The notes under the pieces were generated by a model. The model saw only the letters and a program-made list of their open reading frames with translations, was not told the origin of the DNA and did not search any database. From contig DANL01000016.1 of NCBI GenBank assembly GCA_002499865.1, positions 1 to 14,378 of the forward strand: a stretch of DNA of 14,378 nucleotides, written 5' to 3'. The position numbers and the translations under genes are program-made. This document shows positions 9,301 to 14,378 of the stretch, one piece after another. The first letter of the stretch is position 1. Each line of letters opens with the position of its first letter. Source of the DNA: Euryarchaeota archaeon UBA121 (GTDB lineage: Archaea; Thermoplasmatota; Poseidoniia; Poseidoniales; Thalassarchaeaceae).

Positions 9301-9823
9301 CATGGATTGGGTTTGAGATTGTAATCGCGGTATCTGACCAGGTGTTCACCGCACCGTTACAATCTCCCCAGAGAACTGTAAGGTTACCAGGCCTTACGAA
9401 AGTCTCCCCCACGAACCTAATATTTTCCTGATAGTAAATGATGTCATTTTTTCCATCTCCATTGACATCTCCTACCTCAACATCTACTCCGTTAGCGGTA
9501 TCAACAAAGCCGGCCCTCTGTGAGTTATTATTGGAGATGAAGACATCTTGCCTGTCCGCAAATCCTCCTGAACCGTCATTGTACAAGGTGGTGATGAAGT
9601 GCCCCATAGCACTGGCAGAGACAATATCATTATCTCCATCACAGTCCAAATCGCCCACTGCAATATCTGATGGATCACGCTGAACAGCGTATTGCGTAAT
9701 GTGCGATGCACTTACCGCTGGTACAAACGATGCCAACGGCATTGCCATCAGTAGGAACACGAGTAACAGTGCCCTCCTTCCCTCTCTGAATCTATCTTGT
9801 GCGGTCTGCGGACTAAGCGACAT
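3392..9823 (-). CDS. giant modular cell-surface protein: signal peptide, FG-GAP propeller, CARDB/jelly-roll modules, GATase1-like domain, PKD/Ig, C-terminal TM anchor
   Basis: A 2143-residue secreted, membrane-anchored protein of unknown role. A basic N-terminus (RFREGRR) and a hydrophobic stretch at about 18-38 ending in A-x-A-like sites form a Sec signal peptide. A propeller (about 45-500) carries five visible DxDxDG-type calcium loops at D58-D66, D119-D127, D181-D189, D324-D332 and D374-D382. Next come a CARDB-like domain (about 500-555) and a jelly-roll-like domain (about 558-815, containing C573-x2-C576 and ending FAFDNITI). A second, similar pair follows (CARDB-like about 820-925; jelly-roll about 925-1183, ending FAVDNIRV). 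After further Ig-like sequence, residues about 1376-1610 resemble a GATase1/ThuA/DUF4350-type fold (VAILSN, KVLLPW, VQGGTTQIHLG, FHPLMDDV around H1523), with no obvious catalytic Cys. PKD/Ig-like domains run from about 1770 to 2045, then a Gly-rich stalk, a TM helix (about 2059-2081) and a 62-residue Tyr/Gln-rich cytoplasmic tail. Many N-x-S/T sites suggest glycosylation. The ATG at 9823 has only a weak ribosome-binding site. Binding or adhesion is inferred, not shown. Confidence 0.93.
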   Translation of the reverse strand: MSLSPQTAQDRFREGRRALLLVFLLMAMPLASFVPAVSASHITQYAVQRDPSDIAVGDLDCDGDNDIVSASAMGHFITTLYNDGSGGFADRQDVFISNNNSQRAGFVDTANGVDVEVGDVNGDGKNDIIYYQENIRFVGETFVRPGNLTVLWGDCNGAVNTWSDTAITISNPIHVSMEVGDINDDGNDDIILVSIDATFSNQYLQIYRGPDPSLLTNQQTMPVPLTNGLYTDVMLGHWGETVQGGGIGGPIGDCEDLDMWLLRTPPYNAGVGFSVGHYDNMTVLEYDCLQDQFPNPMTPTAQGVHQFKLDAEHNYPMGGMDIYDSDGDGEIDMIAVVDGITGNISYADKSGSAWNTQNYVALGDYKGASITIEDVNQDGEADFFVPTELTLTRLQDSSAQNQTYLLLDNLREINTVEIILADPSGPGYLSSLSFEVGRRPTMAIPGQLQGGDDSAFEIIIGQQDYSYRFANNAMWLDTQGRAGAGDFLSVLTLDNQDMGITGVTIAPASYNPATGESQLGEGTRFVNVSVKNTGLNPLSGSIDVDLEVKEVLGGTDTTVYSNDFDGNEDNTNCPACSFSKVSYTGMYEDGSSSWHIETNSTASSENVSWYEADSNPTGYYWAGLDYNGTDEDSSGYYNNMDEALILENVDLTGADAAYLDVSLMCSTAFFELYLAEQYSVVERWLYEDSCGIEVWSDGNGWESVFFNGGWDNERFFRILFQGVDPEYNTYNGNQFSASVTGWTNYTEGGGTSDAEDEMESIDLTPYAGQIVDIRFRFRSGLLGSVGPAGSSQDTGWDGFAFDNITIRKRDVTFGSEEIVSDTISFTGLAAGATEEVSLLADFIDNTTYFIKTELTNPSGFQNMDSLNDDIRFQTTVNNLFDPGLAEEPWKNLENGVRYASGTRDVELRATNWGNTLTDFSVKAEIYNAEPDLVGIEDFSGVDPIWTDDGNENGSRLDDSSGTNDMLPQNVGVFKNFAYWLGHPDTGYGDGWNETVTLDPIPIAATGADFTYLTFDYYAEGDFLQDSQGNILAIRDAANLELSWTRDGELYQGVAYGSWTDLNENGIQNTNPEDPNFHRCEDFDLNGYDEVEYFGDHSDNINSVVWFDSENIMKSITLDLTHIVIQNRTSTDSTDWRDECTTLAGSEVSLTWRFQSNEDGINGNAGLAGFAVDNIRVEEFTFEFDGNYTEEVTGLDASESSTIVVANHDFTSGIYRIDAMTILNNTDPTEAWYQQDEVNLANNISTIMFSIASAEITLMQPDVMECVTDITYECVYPIDDQAMHSFSVPLLNGVIDGDYTLTMSIKDLTTNQQVFEETADNGPFDLEPHQRDWANWSQPFNSWADGHTYNISFSAEVTKEDNTVEPSGNVRFFIITFYDRIDVAILSNPTDQNRLQMVKSDLESMEMSYTQMRLENWDDYATPSWLEHYDKVLLPWQTDYNVYYGDYYDKLASTRSTDGLSVVDTLEQFMVQGGTTQIHLGPYRDAYQPGNLPFGMDIAMRNQVNFTEDNRILSEDITIVDPFHPLMDDVDPSAFSAINGGSHVALSGLDTAQVQGTQIPQVCGGRISDPTGTFHTLIRDNTYESQSLLSVCNRGAGGMIVTTIDVENPSVTQEFGGEQIPILSNLLDYRLTPYPSNFGIAGEGYDLTVNGQSPSIDSITGAYSTMYIKSNSDLSFDYVTNVPGVFADWTLSSGNNDSVTGWDGAVIDAGEISHTQQTAPEIPTLGSFCVANTSSNTGCRIGAEWILTLYLHDDEGHTRITYIRLVTDDTLADEFRPLASASIISNPATSDFIALDGTKTVAGTDWPIYRVRLTETGDISLSFSAENSSDPDAPEGESGIELFEWKVFFDYPWDSQSPTLEGHEFQIPASATDEWTYTFRNLTSNPDGTLENEIRVELIVYDKAGKQSEKHRMYFIVVGEDFGDEPPLVQFTAPRPTDSQREDLVLITGNMISGAENGDVKIEIALNESVLDYSTTQKITQRTIGKFNQSDMLSDGDTFSLTLDISDLYQIETGKSAKIYIRITEGDGSRYVISETIDISLVPRGGDSGGGGSVEAGLSTTIMAGIGAAILLILVVVVTLVVRGRSRDTVEGDTVEQFGGVETMDPVEAYVQQMVASGYDEQQARAYAEQYYASYYEQQRQGGA
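3395..3517 (-). other. cytoplasmic tail motif of the giant protein (UBA/SHOCT-like helical hairpin)
   Basis: The last 41 residues of the giant protein (2103-2143) start with MDPVEAYVQQMVASGYDEQQ and continue ARAYAEQYYASYYEQ. They lie on the cytoplasmic side of the anchor helix. The pattern looks like two amphipathic helices joined by a Gly-Tyr turn, similar in size and spacing to UBA or SHOCT-type mini-domains. From memory I associate comparable tails with large surface proteins of Marine Group II archaea, but this could not be checked here. A role as a docking or sorting tag is a guess. Confidence 0.5.
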
Positions 9824-9875
9824 GGCCTTCGGGTGATTTAGCTCTCTCTTATGCCTTGTGGGAGGATGTGCTACG

Positions 9876-9905
9876 CAACCCCTTTGGGGTTGAGATAAAA
9901 ATATT
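9876..9905 (-). promoter_or_regulatory. putative promoter of the giant-protein gene with a perfect 7-bp palindrome
   Basis: In the 86-base gap upstream of the giant gene, the minus strand reads GGAATATTTTTATC (around 9905-9893), a plausible BRE/TATA element. It is followed directly by CAACCCCAAAGGGGTTG (9892-9876), a perfect 7-bp inverted repeat with a 3-base spacer. With the usual archaeal TATA-to-start distance of about 25 bases, transcription would begin near 9875 and leave a leader of about 50 bases. The palindrome would then lie between TATA and the start site, the classical place for an archaeal repressor operator. If transcription starts earlier, it would be an RNA hairpin in the leader. 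The T5 run could instead terminate the upstream gene's transcript. Confidence 0.4.
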
Positions 9906-9909
9906 CCAT

Positions 9910-10551
9910 TTATTGCGATTCTAACCAGCTAGGATTGGGAGAATAATGATCTTCTGCCCCTCCGTGAATTCTCTCTAGTTTCCCAATTCTCCAAAGTCTA
10001 TCCAAGAAAACCTTGAGCTCCACTTCTCCCTTGCCTACCTTCTCACCAATAAGCTTCTGAATGTCTGAAATAGAAAGTGAGGTATGGCCATGTTCCCTAA
10101 CCACCATTGTCAAGATTAGCTGGAGCCATGCCTCGGCATGAGGATCAGCAGACAACGGGTTTGACAGTGGTTCGGGGGGTTCCACCTCAGAAACAAATTC
10201 CTCAAGGGCCGAAATATCAGGATCGCTTTGTTTCGAAGTCCCTAATTCAGATACCGCTTGCTCTAGATCTAAATCTCCTACAGTCCTTACAACGGATGGT
10301 ATTCTAGAGGGATCTGGAGGGGGGCCCGGTAGAGTCTTTTCAGGGTTCTGACTCACTAGCTGAGAGTCTTCCGAAGAATCGAGGGGATTTCGTTCCGAAA
10401 GAACTTCTACATCTCTAAGGAAACCCATTGCCCCAGTAATTCCGATAGATGAACGGGCAGAGTTTACGAAATCCTCTGTCCCCTCCAACAGAATATCGAC
10501 TTGATCTTGGGCCGATTTATATCGAAATCTAACTCTCCTTGAGTTCGGCAC
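9910..10551 (-). CDS. uncharacterised protein with probable C-terminal winged-helix domain
   Basis: 213 residues, family not recognised. Three parts are visible. The N-terminus (5-36) is a short strand-hairpin-helix unit (VRFRYKSAQDQVDILLEG then EDFVNSARSSIG), like small domains seen at the start of some archaeal proteins. The middle (about 50-135) is Pro/Ser/Glu-rich and looks disordered. The C-terminus (about 140-208) has the helix order of a winged helix: AWLQLILTMVVREHG, then SISDIQKLIGEK, then VELKVFLDRLWRIGKLERI, then a wing-like turn ending DHYSPNP. A role in DNA binding or protein-protein contact is inferred from this pattern only. It starts with GTG and has a strong ribosome-binding site (GGAGGG, 5 bases before the start). 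It lies 46 bases after acnA and 86 bases before the giant gene, so it could regulate either neighbour, but nothing in the sequence proves this. Confidence 0.8.
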   Translation of the reverse strand: MPNSRRVRFRYKSAQDQVDILLEGTEDFVNSARSSIGITGAMGFLRDVEVLSERNPLDSSEDSQLVSQNPEKTLPGPPPDPSRIPSVVRTVGDLDLEQAVSELGTSKQSDPDISALEEFVSEVEPPEPLSNPLSADPHAEAWLQLILTMVVREHGHTSLSISDIQKLIGEKVGKGEVELKVFLDRLWRIGKLERIHGGAEDHYSPNPSWLESQ

Positions 10552-10562
10552 GTTATCCCTCC
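10552..10562 (-). promoter_or_regulatory. strong Shine-Dalgarno site for the winged-helix gene
   Basis: The minus strand reads GGAGGG, then ATAAC, then the GTG start. The match to the archaeal anti-Shine-Dalgarno sequence and the 5-base spacing support GTG at 10551-10549 as the start, rather than a later codon. Confidence 0.75.
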
Positions 10563-10597
10563 AATGTTTCAGTCTAGCTCATCGTCTATTAACCCGG

Positions 10598-13291
10598 TTA
10601 CTCACTAGCTAGTTTTCTAAGAACGGTATGCAAGATTCCTCCATTCCTGTAGTACTCGACATCTACGGGCGTGTCCAGCCTTACCGTAGCGAGGAAATTC
10701 ACAGTTTTGCCATCTAGTTTTCTGGCAGTAATCTCAATTTGTGAAAGTGGTTCCAAATCACCCGAGGATGGTATATCAAAGTGTTCGGTTCCATCGAGAC
10801 CTAGTGAGTCGGCATCTTCGCCCTCTGGGAAGGTCAATGGAAGCACCCCCATACCAACGAGATTTGACCTATGTATCCTTTCAAAGGATGTAGCTATGAC
10901 AGCTTTGACTCCAAGAAGCAAGGTTCCCTTGGCAGCCCAATCCCTGCTGCTTCCGGTACCATATTGAGATCCGGCTAGAACTATCAGATCAGTTCCGTCG
11001 GAGATGTATCTTCTACTCGCATCGAAAATTGAGGTTACCTCTCCTGTAGGAAGAAATGTAGTGAGCCCCCCCTCGGTCCCTGGTGCTAGTTGGTTCCTAA
11101 TCCTAACATTGGCAAAGGTACCTCTCATCATGACTTCATGATTTCCTCTCCTGCTTCCAAATGAATTGAAATCTCTCAGAGCGACTCCTCTCTCAATGAG
11201 GTATCTGCCGGCTGGACCGTCTTCGGGGAAAGCCCCGGCGGGACTGATATGATCAGTAGTCACAGAATCTCCTAGTTTCAGAAGTGCCCTTGCGGAATTT
11301 ATCGGCTCTATTGGAGAGGGATTGAGTGATATGCCCTCCAAGAAGCTGGGTAATCTCACATAAGTAGAGTCTTCATCCCAAGGGAACAGGGGAGAGGGCT
11401 CACTTGGTATAGAGTCCCACTTTGGCTCCTCTAGAATATCCGAATACCTATCTCTGAACATCTCTGGCCCTATAGATGAAGATACGGCTTCTAGTATACT
11501 CTGATCACTAGGCCAGATATCTGCTAGCATAACAGGTACTCCATCACTTGAGTGCCCAATAGGATCTACCTCGAAGTCTATATCCAGAGTTCCAGAGAGA
11601 GCGTAGGCAACTACCAAGGGAGGACTTGCTAGGTAGTTGGCCAGAATTTTCTGATGAATCCTTCCTTCGAAGTTTCTGTTTCCTGAAAGGACGCTTCCTA
11701 CTACAAGTCCCCCTTCATCTATCGCAGATTCTATTTCTTTGTCTAGAGGGCCGGAGTTACCTATACATGTCGTACATCCATAACCCACCACGTTGAATCC
11801 CAATTTATCGAGGAAAGGCGTAAGACCACTAGCATCCAAGTACTCGGTCACTACCCTGCTTCCCGGAGCAAGACTTGGCTTGACCCAAGGTTTGATTTGG
11901 AGGCCTCTATCAAACGCGTTCTTGGCCACCAATCCTGCTGCTATCATCACACTTGGATTACTAGTATTGGTACAACTAGTAATGGCAGTAATCACAACAT
12001 CTCCATGACCAAGGTCACAGTTCTTTCCCCTGACTTCGCACCTGATGTCATTTTGTGAATTGTCTATTCCGTGGCCCTGATGCCCAACGGGGGAATTCAG
12101 ACTCTTTCTCCAGTGACTCTTCATTTCAGATAGGGAAACCCTATCTTGAGGTCTTTTTGGGCCTGCCATTGAGGGAGTCACAGTAGAGAGATTCAACGAG
12201 AGAGATGTGGTAAATTTAGGAGGTCTGGTACTATCTGTTCTGAAGAGTCCCTGAGCTTTTAGATATCTTCTCACGTTCTCAACGTGATCTTCTTCCCTCC
12301 CAGAGAGCAACAAGTAATCTAGAGTTGTTTCATCTACTGGGAAGAAGCCACAGGTTGCCCCATATTCTGGTGCCATATTGGCAATTGTAGTCCTATCTGG
12401 AAGACTGAGGTTTGAAAGTCCGCTACCATGAAATTCGACGAATTTTCCTACACATCCGTGCTCTCTGAGTAGCTCTACTATTCTCAGTGTGACATCGGTA
12501 GCAGTAACTCCTGGCATTGATTTTCCAGTAATCTCGAAACCGACAACCTCGGGAAGAAGCATGTAAATAGGCTGACCGAGCATTACTGCTTCTGCTTCGA
12601 TGCCCCCTACTCCCCAACCCAGAACTCCGAGTCCATTTATCATAGTAGTATGGGAGTCGGTACCAACTAATGTATCCGGAATCCACTTCTCTCCCTCAAC
12701 ACGAGCGACGGACGCGATCCACTCCAGATTAATCTGGTGAACTATCCCCCTTCCAGGAGGAACGGCTCTGAAGCTATCTAGACTCTGCTGGCCCCATTTG
12801 AGAAACTTATATCTCTCCATGTTTCTATGGTACTCCATCTCTAGGTTCCTCTCCCTAGCATCTGGAAAAAGTCCGGAGAAGTCAACCTGTACAGAATGGT
12901 CTACGACTAAATCTACGGGGACCTGTGGATTAACCTTCTCGGGATCCCCCCCTAGGTTTACCATTGCGTCTCGAAGAGCTGCGATATCGACGACGGCAGG
13001 CACCCCAGTGAAATCTTGGAGAATTACTCTGCTCGGAGAAAATGGTATCTCACATGGCTTCATTGAAGGGTTCCATGCGGCTATATTCCTGACATCCTCT
13101 TCGGTTACTAAAAATCCGTCACACTTGCGTAGTGCGGCTTCTAGGAGACACCTGATAGTGAATGGAAGTTCATCTAAGTTGCATATTCCTAGCTTCTCTA
13201 GGGCATTGAGATCATAGAACTCACCGAGGCTTCCATCAGCAGTCTGGAACGTGGAGATACTACTGAACGGATCTTCGATTGACATGGCCAC
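10598..13291 (-). CDS. acnA: aconitate hydratase, AcnA/IRP1 type
   Basis: Cytoplasmic 4Fe-4S enzyme converting citrate to isocitrate through cis-aconitate in the TCA cycle. At 897 residues it has the full AcnA/IRP1 length with both the catalytic and C-terminal swivel domains. Cluster ligands are C440 in ITSCTNTSNPS, and C506 and C509 in GYGCTTCIGNSG. Their spacing is identical to C437/C503/C506 of human cytosolic aconitase. Other signatures: VDHSVQVDFSG and VGTDSHTTMINGLGVLGWGVGGIEAEA in the N-terminal part, EYGATCGFFPVD, the linker motif LSTVTPSMAGPKRPQDRV, and in the swivel domain GDSVTTDHISPAG, FNSFGSRRGNHEVMMRGTFAN, GSQYGTGSSRDWAAKG and SFERIHRSNLVGMGVLPL. It appears complete and active. 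The listed start is GTG (13291-13289). An ATG two codons later (13285-13283) is equally plausible, with a weak AAGG upstream of both. It follows the cyclophilin gene after 58 bases with no obvious promoter in between. Confidence 0.97.
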   Translation of the reverse strand: MAMSIEDPFSSISTFQTADGSLGEFYDLNALEKLGICNLDELPFTIRCLLEAALRKCDGFLVTEEDVRNIAAWNPSMKPCEIPFSPSRVILQDFTGVPAVVDIAALRDAMVNLGGDPEKVNPQVPVDLVVDHSVQVDFSGLFPDARERNLEMEYHRNMERYKFLKWGQQSLDSFRAVPPGRGIVHQINLEWIASVARVEGEKWIPDTLVGTDSHTTMINGLGVLGWGVGGIEAEAVMLGQPIYMLLPEVVGFEITGKSMPGVTATDVTLRIVELLREHGCVGKFVEFHGSGLSNLSLPDRTTIANMAPEYGATCGFFPVDETTLDYLLLSGREEDHVENVRRYLKAQGLFRTDSTRPPKFTTSLSLNLSTVTPSMAGPKRPQDRVSLSEMKSHWRKSLNSPVGHQGHGIDNSQNDIRCEVRGKNCDLGHGDVVITAITSCTNTSNPSVMIAAGLVAKNAFDRGLQIKPWVKPSLAPGSRVVTEYLDASGLTPFLDKLGFNVVGYGCTTCIGNSGPLDKEIESAIDEGGLVVGSVLSGNRNFEGRIHQKILANYLASPPLVVAYALSGTLDIDFEVDPIGHSSDGVPVMLADIWPSDQSILEAVSSSIGPEMFRDRYSDILEEPKWDSIPSEPSPLFPWDEDSTYVRLPSFLEGISLNPSPIEPINSARALLKLGDSVTTDHISPAGAFPEDGPAGRYLIERGVALRDFNSFGSRRGNHEVMMRGTFANVRIRNQLAPGTEGGLTTFLPTGEVTSIFDASRRYISDGTDLIVLAGSQYGTGSSRDWAAKGTLLLGVKAVIATSFERIHRSNLVGMGVLPLTFPEGEDADSLGLDGTEHFDIPSSGDLEPLSQIEITARKLDGKTVNFLATVRLDTPVDVEYYRNGGILHTVLRKLASE

Positions 13292-13349
13292 CCGAACCTT
13301 TGGGCACGAGTCTCGCCCATCAACTTGACTACGAGCAGAAATAGAGTCA

Positions 13350-14378
13350 CTAGATGACCGTTGCAGATATTAGTCTCACATCATCAATTGGCTGGTCTCC
13401 ACTTGTACTATCATCGTCATCGTTATTCCCAGTTACGACATTGTTGATGGCATCAACATGCGACATGCCACTCAGAACCTCTCCGAATACAGTGTGTACG
13501 CCGTCCAGATGGCTGGGTGAACTACCAGAGGGAACGATGTAGAACTGGCTTCCTCCGGTGTTAGGGTTGCTGGTCTTAGCCATCGCTAGCATTCCCGGGG
13601 AGTGGGTAAGGCCATTGTCCGCCTCGTCAGGAACTGTCCATTGACCTTGCTCGCACGCGCTGGAGCTACTCCTACTTTCACCATTGCAGTATCCAAACCA
13701 CTTGGCGGCATTCCCTCCTGCGCCGTTCATACCATCAATGTCCCCTCCTTGGTTCATGAATCCTCCAATGACTCTGTGGAAAATCGTAGAGTCATAGCTT
13801 CCCTGGGATGAGTGCAACAAGAAATTCTCAACGTGCTTCGGTGCGTCATCACTGAATAGCTCGATTTCTATCGTACCCATGGTTCGCTCTCCTGTCACTG
13901 AATCGACGTAAGATACATCCATCGAGACAACTGGATTGCCTTCTTCTTCGGTGAGCAGATCAGCGATGACTTTCACTGCGACTAGAGACATAATCAGAAC
14001 TGCCACTATTGCGAACAGGCCGAATGGGGTTGGATTTCCTTCGTCCATTAGTTGTAAACCCGTACCTCTTGATATGGCATTGGCATCCATCATTGATGAG
14101 AGATTATTCATTGCCTTTCTGGCATCCTTATTCTTAGGGTCCATCTTTAGAGAGTTTCGATAGTTCTTGAGGGCCTTCCTCCAATGGGACCTCTGCATCT
14201 CTGGATCATTAGTTCCTAGTGTGGTTCCTGCATCTCCCGCCAGCTTCAGAGTCTTTGCCTTCTGGGAGTCATTTTCACACAAATCCCATGATTCTCTGAG
14301 TTTCTCAAGGGCGAGGTCGTTATCCCCCTTATCCATCATTGCTGCGGCCTCAGACCATGTTTTACTGAGTTCCTCGGG
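13350..14378 (-). CDS. membrane-anchored cyclophilin-type peptidyl-prolyl isomerase with N-terminal TPR region, 5'-partial
   Basis: Prolyl cis-trans isomerase predicted to face outside the cell. The frame is open to the window edge: 13 more residues (PEELSKTWSEAAA) precede the first in-window ATG pair at 14339, and they continue the TPR-like pattern, so the true start lies beyond. Numbered from that ATG: TPR-like helices occupy 1-85 (including LKMDPKNKDARKAM), a TM helix spans about 106-129, and the cyclophilin domain about 136-329. Active-site motifs are present: FHRVIGGFMNQGGD (187-200), LAMAK (251-255), GGSQFYI (262-268) and HLDGVHTVFGEV (277-288). His replaces the Trp that gives cyclosporin sensitivity in human cyclophilin A, as in many prokaryotic forms. 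An insertion at about 203-245 contains C218 and C229, a possible disulfide in an extracytoplasmic loop. An Asp-rich loop (NNDDDD, 305-310) lies near the C-terminus. Cytoplasmic TPR with an outside isomerase suggests coupling of export to folding; this is inference. Confidence 0.9.
   Translation of the reverse strand, partial: PEELSKTWSEAAAMMDKGDNDLALEKLRESWDLCENDSQKAKTLKLAGDAGTTLGTNDPEMQRSHWRKALKNYRNSLKMDPKNKDARKAMNNLSSMMDANAISRGTGLQLMDEGNPTPFGLFAIVAVLIMSLVAVKVIADLLTEEEGNPVVSMDVSYVDSVTGERTMGTIEIELFSDDAPKHVENFLLHSSQGSYDSTIFHRVIGGFMNQGGDIDGMNGAGGNAAKWFGYCNGESRSSSSACEQGQWTVPDEADNGLTHSPGMLAMAKTSNPNTGGSQFYIVPSGSSPSHLDGVHTVFGEVLSGMSHVDAINNVVTGNNDDDDSTSGDQPIDDVRLISATVI

Noticed and set aside
3392..9823. 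Giant gene as a fusion artefact or two joined genes
   Set aside because: The frame is open without interruption from signal peptide to anchor. The domain order (propeller, binding modules, stalk, TM) is coherent, and no internal ribosome-binding site or second signal peptide was seen.
9876..9905. Palindrome as an intrinsic (hairpin plus T-run) terminator
   Set aside because: On the minus strand the T-run precedes the hairpin instead of following it, and on the plus strand the hairpin is followed by A-rich sequence. It does not have terminator order in either direction.
12798..13217. Plus-strand open frame of 139 codons opposite aconitase
   Set aside because: It is antisense to the highly conserved N-terminal part of AcnA, with low-complexity composition and no family signature.
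1..14378. CRISPR array, tRNA, rRNA, insertion sequence, prophage or defence system
   Set aside because: I saw no regularly spaced repeats, no tRNA or rRNA hallmarks, no transposase, integrase or terminal repeats, and no nuclease or toxin-antitoxin motifs. Nearly all bases are accounted for by seven genes.

Overview
The window reads as a contiguous piece of an archaeal chromosome, probably a marine planktonic euryarchaeon of the Poseidoniia (Marine Group II) type. That placement is an inference. It rests on three things: an archaeal-type S-adenosylhomocysteine hydrolase that lacks the long eukaryotic C-terminal tail; ribosome-binding sites complementary to the archaeal 16S 3' end (GGTGA, GGAGGG); and a giant secreted FG-GAP protein with a Gly-rich stalk, one C-terminal membrane helix and a short Tyr/Gln-rich cytoplasmic tail, a design I associate with this group from memory. 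No rRNA, tRNA, CRISPR array, transposon or integrase is visible. The window is almost fully coding, and no gap between genes exceeds about 90 bases.

Layout. At the left, two plus-strand genes: the 3' part of a PQQ-type sugar (aldose/sorbosone) dehydrogenase (3-1070) and a TPR protein with two membrane helices (1097-2104). They meet the minus-strand block tail to tail, with only 7 bases between stop codons. The rest of the window is five genes on the minus strand. In transcription order (right to left) they are: a TPR-TM-cyclophilin (14378-13350, open at the window edge), AcnA-type aconitase (13291-10598), an unknown protein with a likely C-terminal winged helix (10551-9910), a 2143-residue modular cell-surface protein (9823-3392), and S-adenosylhomocysteine hydrolase (3377-2112). 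The gaps are 58, 46, 86 and 14 bases.

How they fit. Aconitase (TCA cycle) and SAH hydrolase (methyl cycle) are housekeeping enzymes. The cyclophilin is predicted to sit outside the membrane and could help fold secreted proteins. The giant protein is the most distinctive element. Its order is signal peptide, Ca-binding FG-GAP propeller, two copies of a CARDB plus jelly-roll module, a GATase1/ThuA-like domain, PKD/Ig-like domains, stalk, membrane helix and cytoplasmic tail. The 86-base gap before it holds a TATA-like stretch and a perfect 7-bp palindrome, so it may have its own regulated promoter. SAH hydrolase begins with TTG directly after a stop codon, and its ribosome-binding site lies next to the end of the giant gene, so the two are probably co-transcribed.

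I did not find a clear defence or mobile system. The leads worth following are the architecture and tail of the giant protein, the palindrome, and the uncharacterised winged-helix protein upstream of it.
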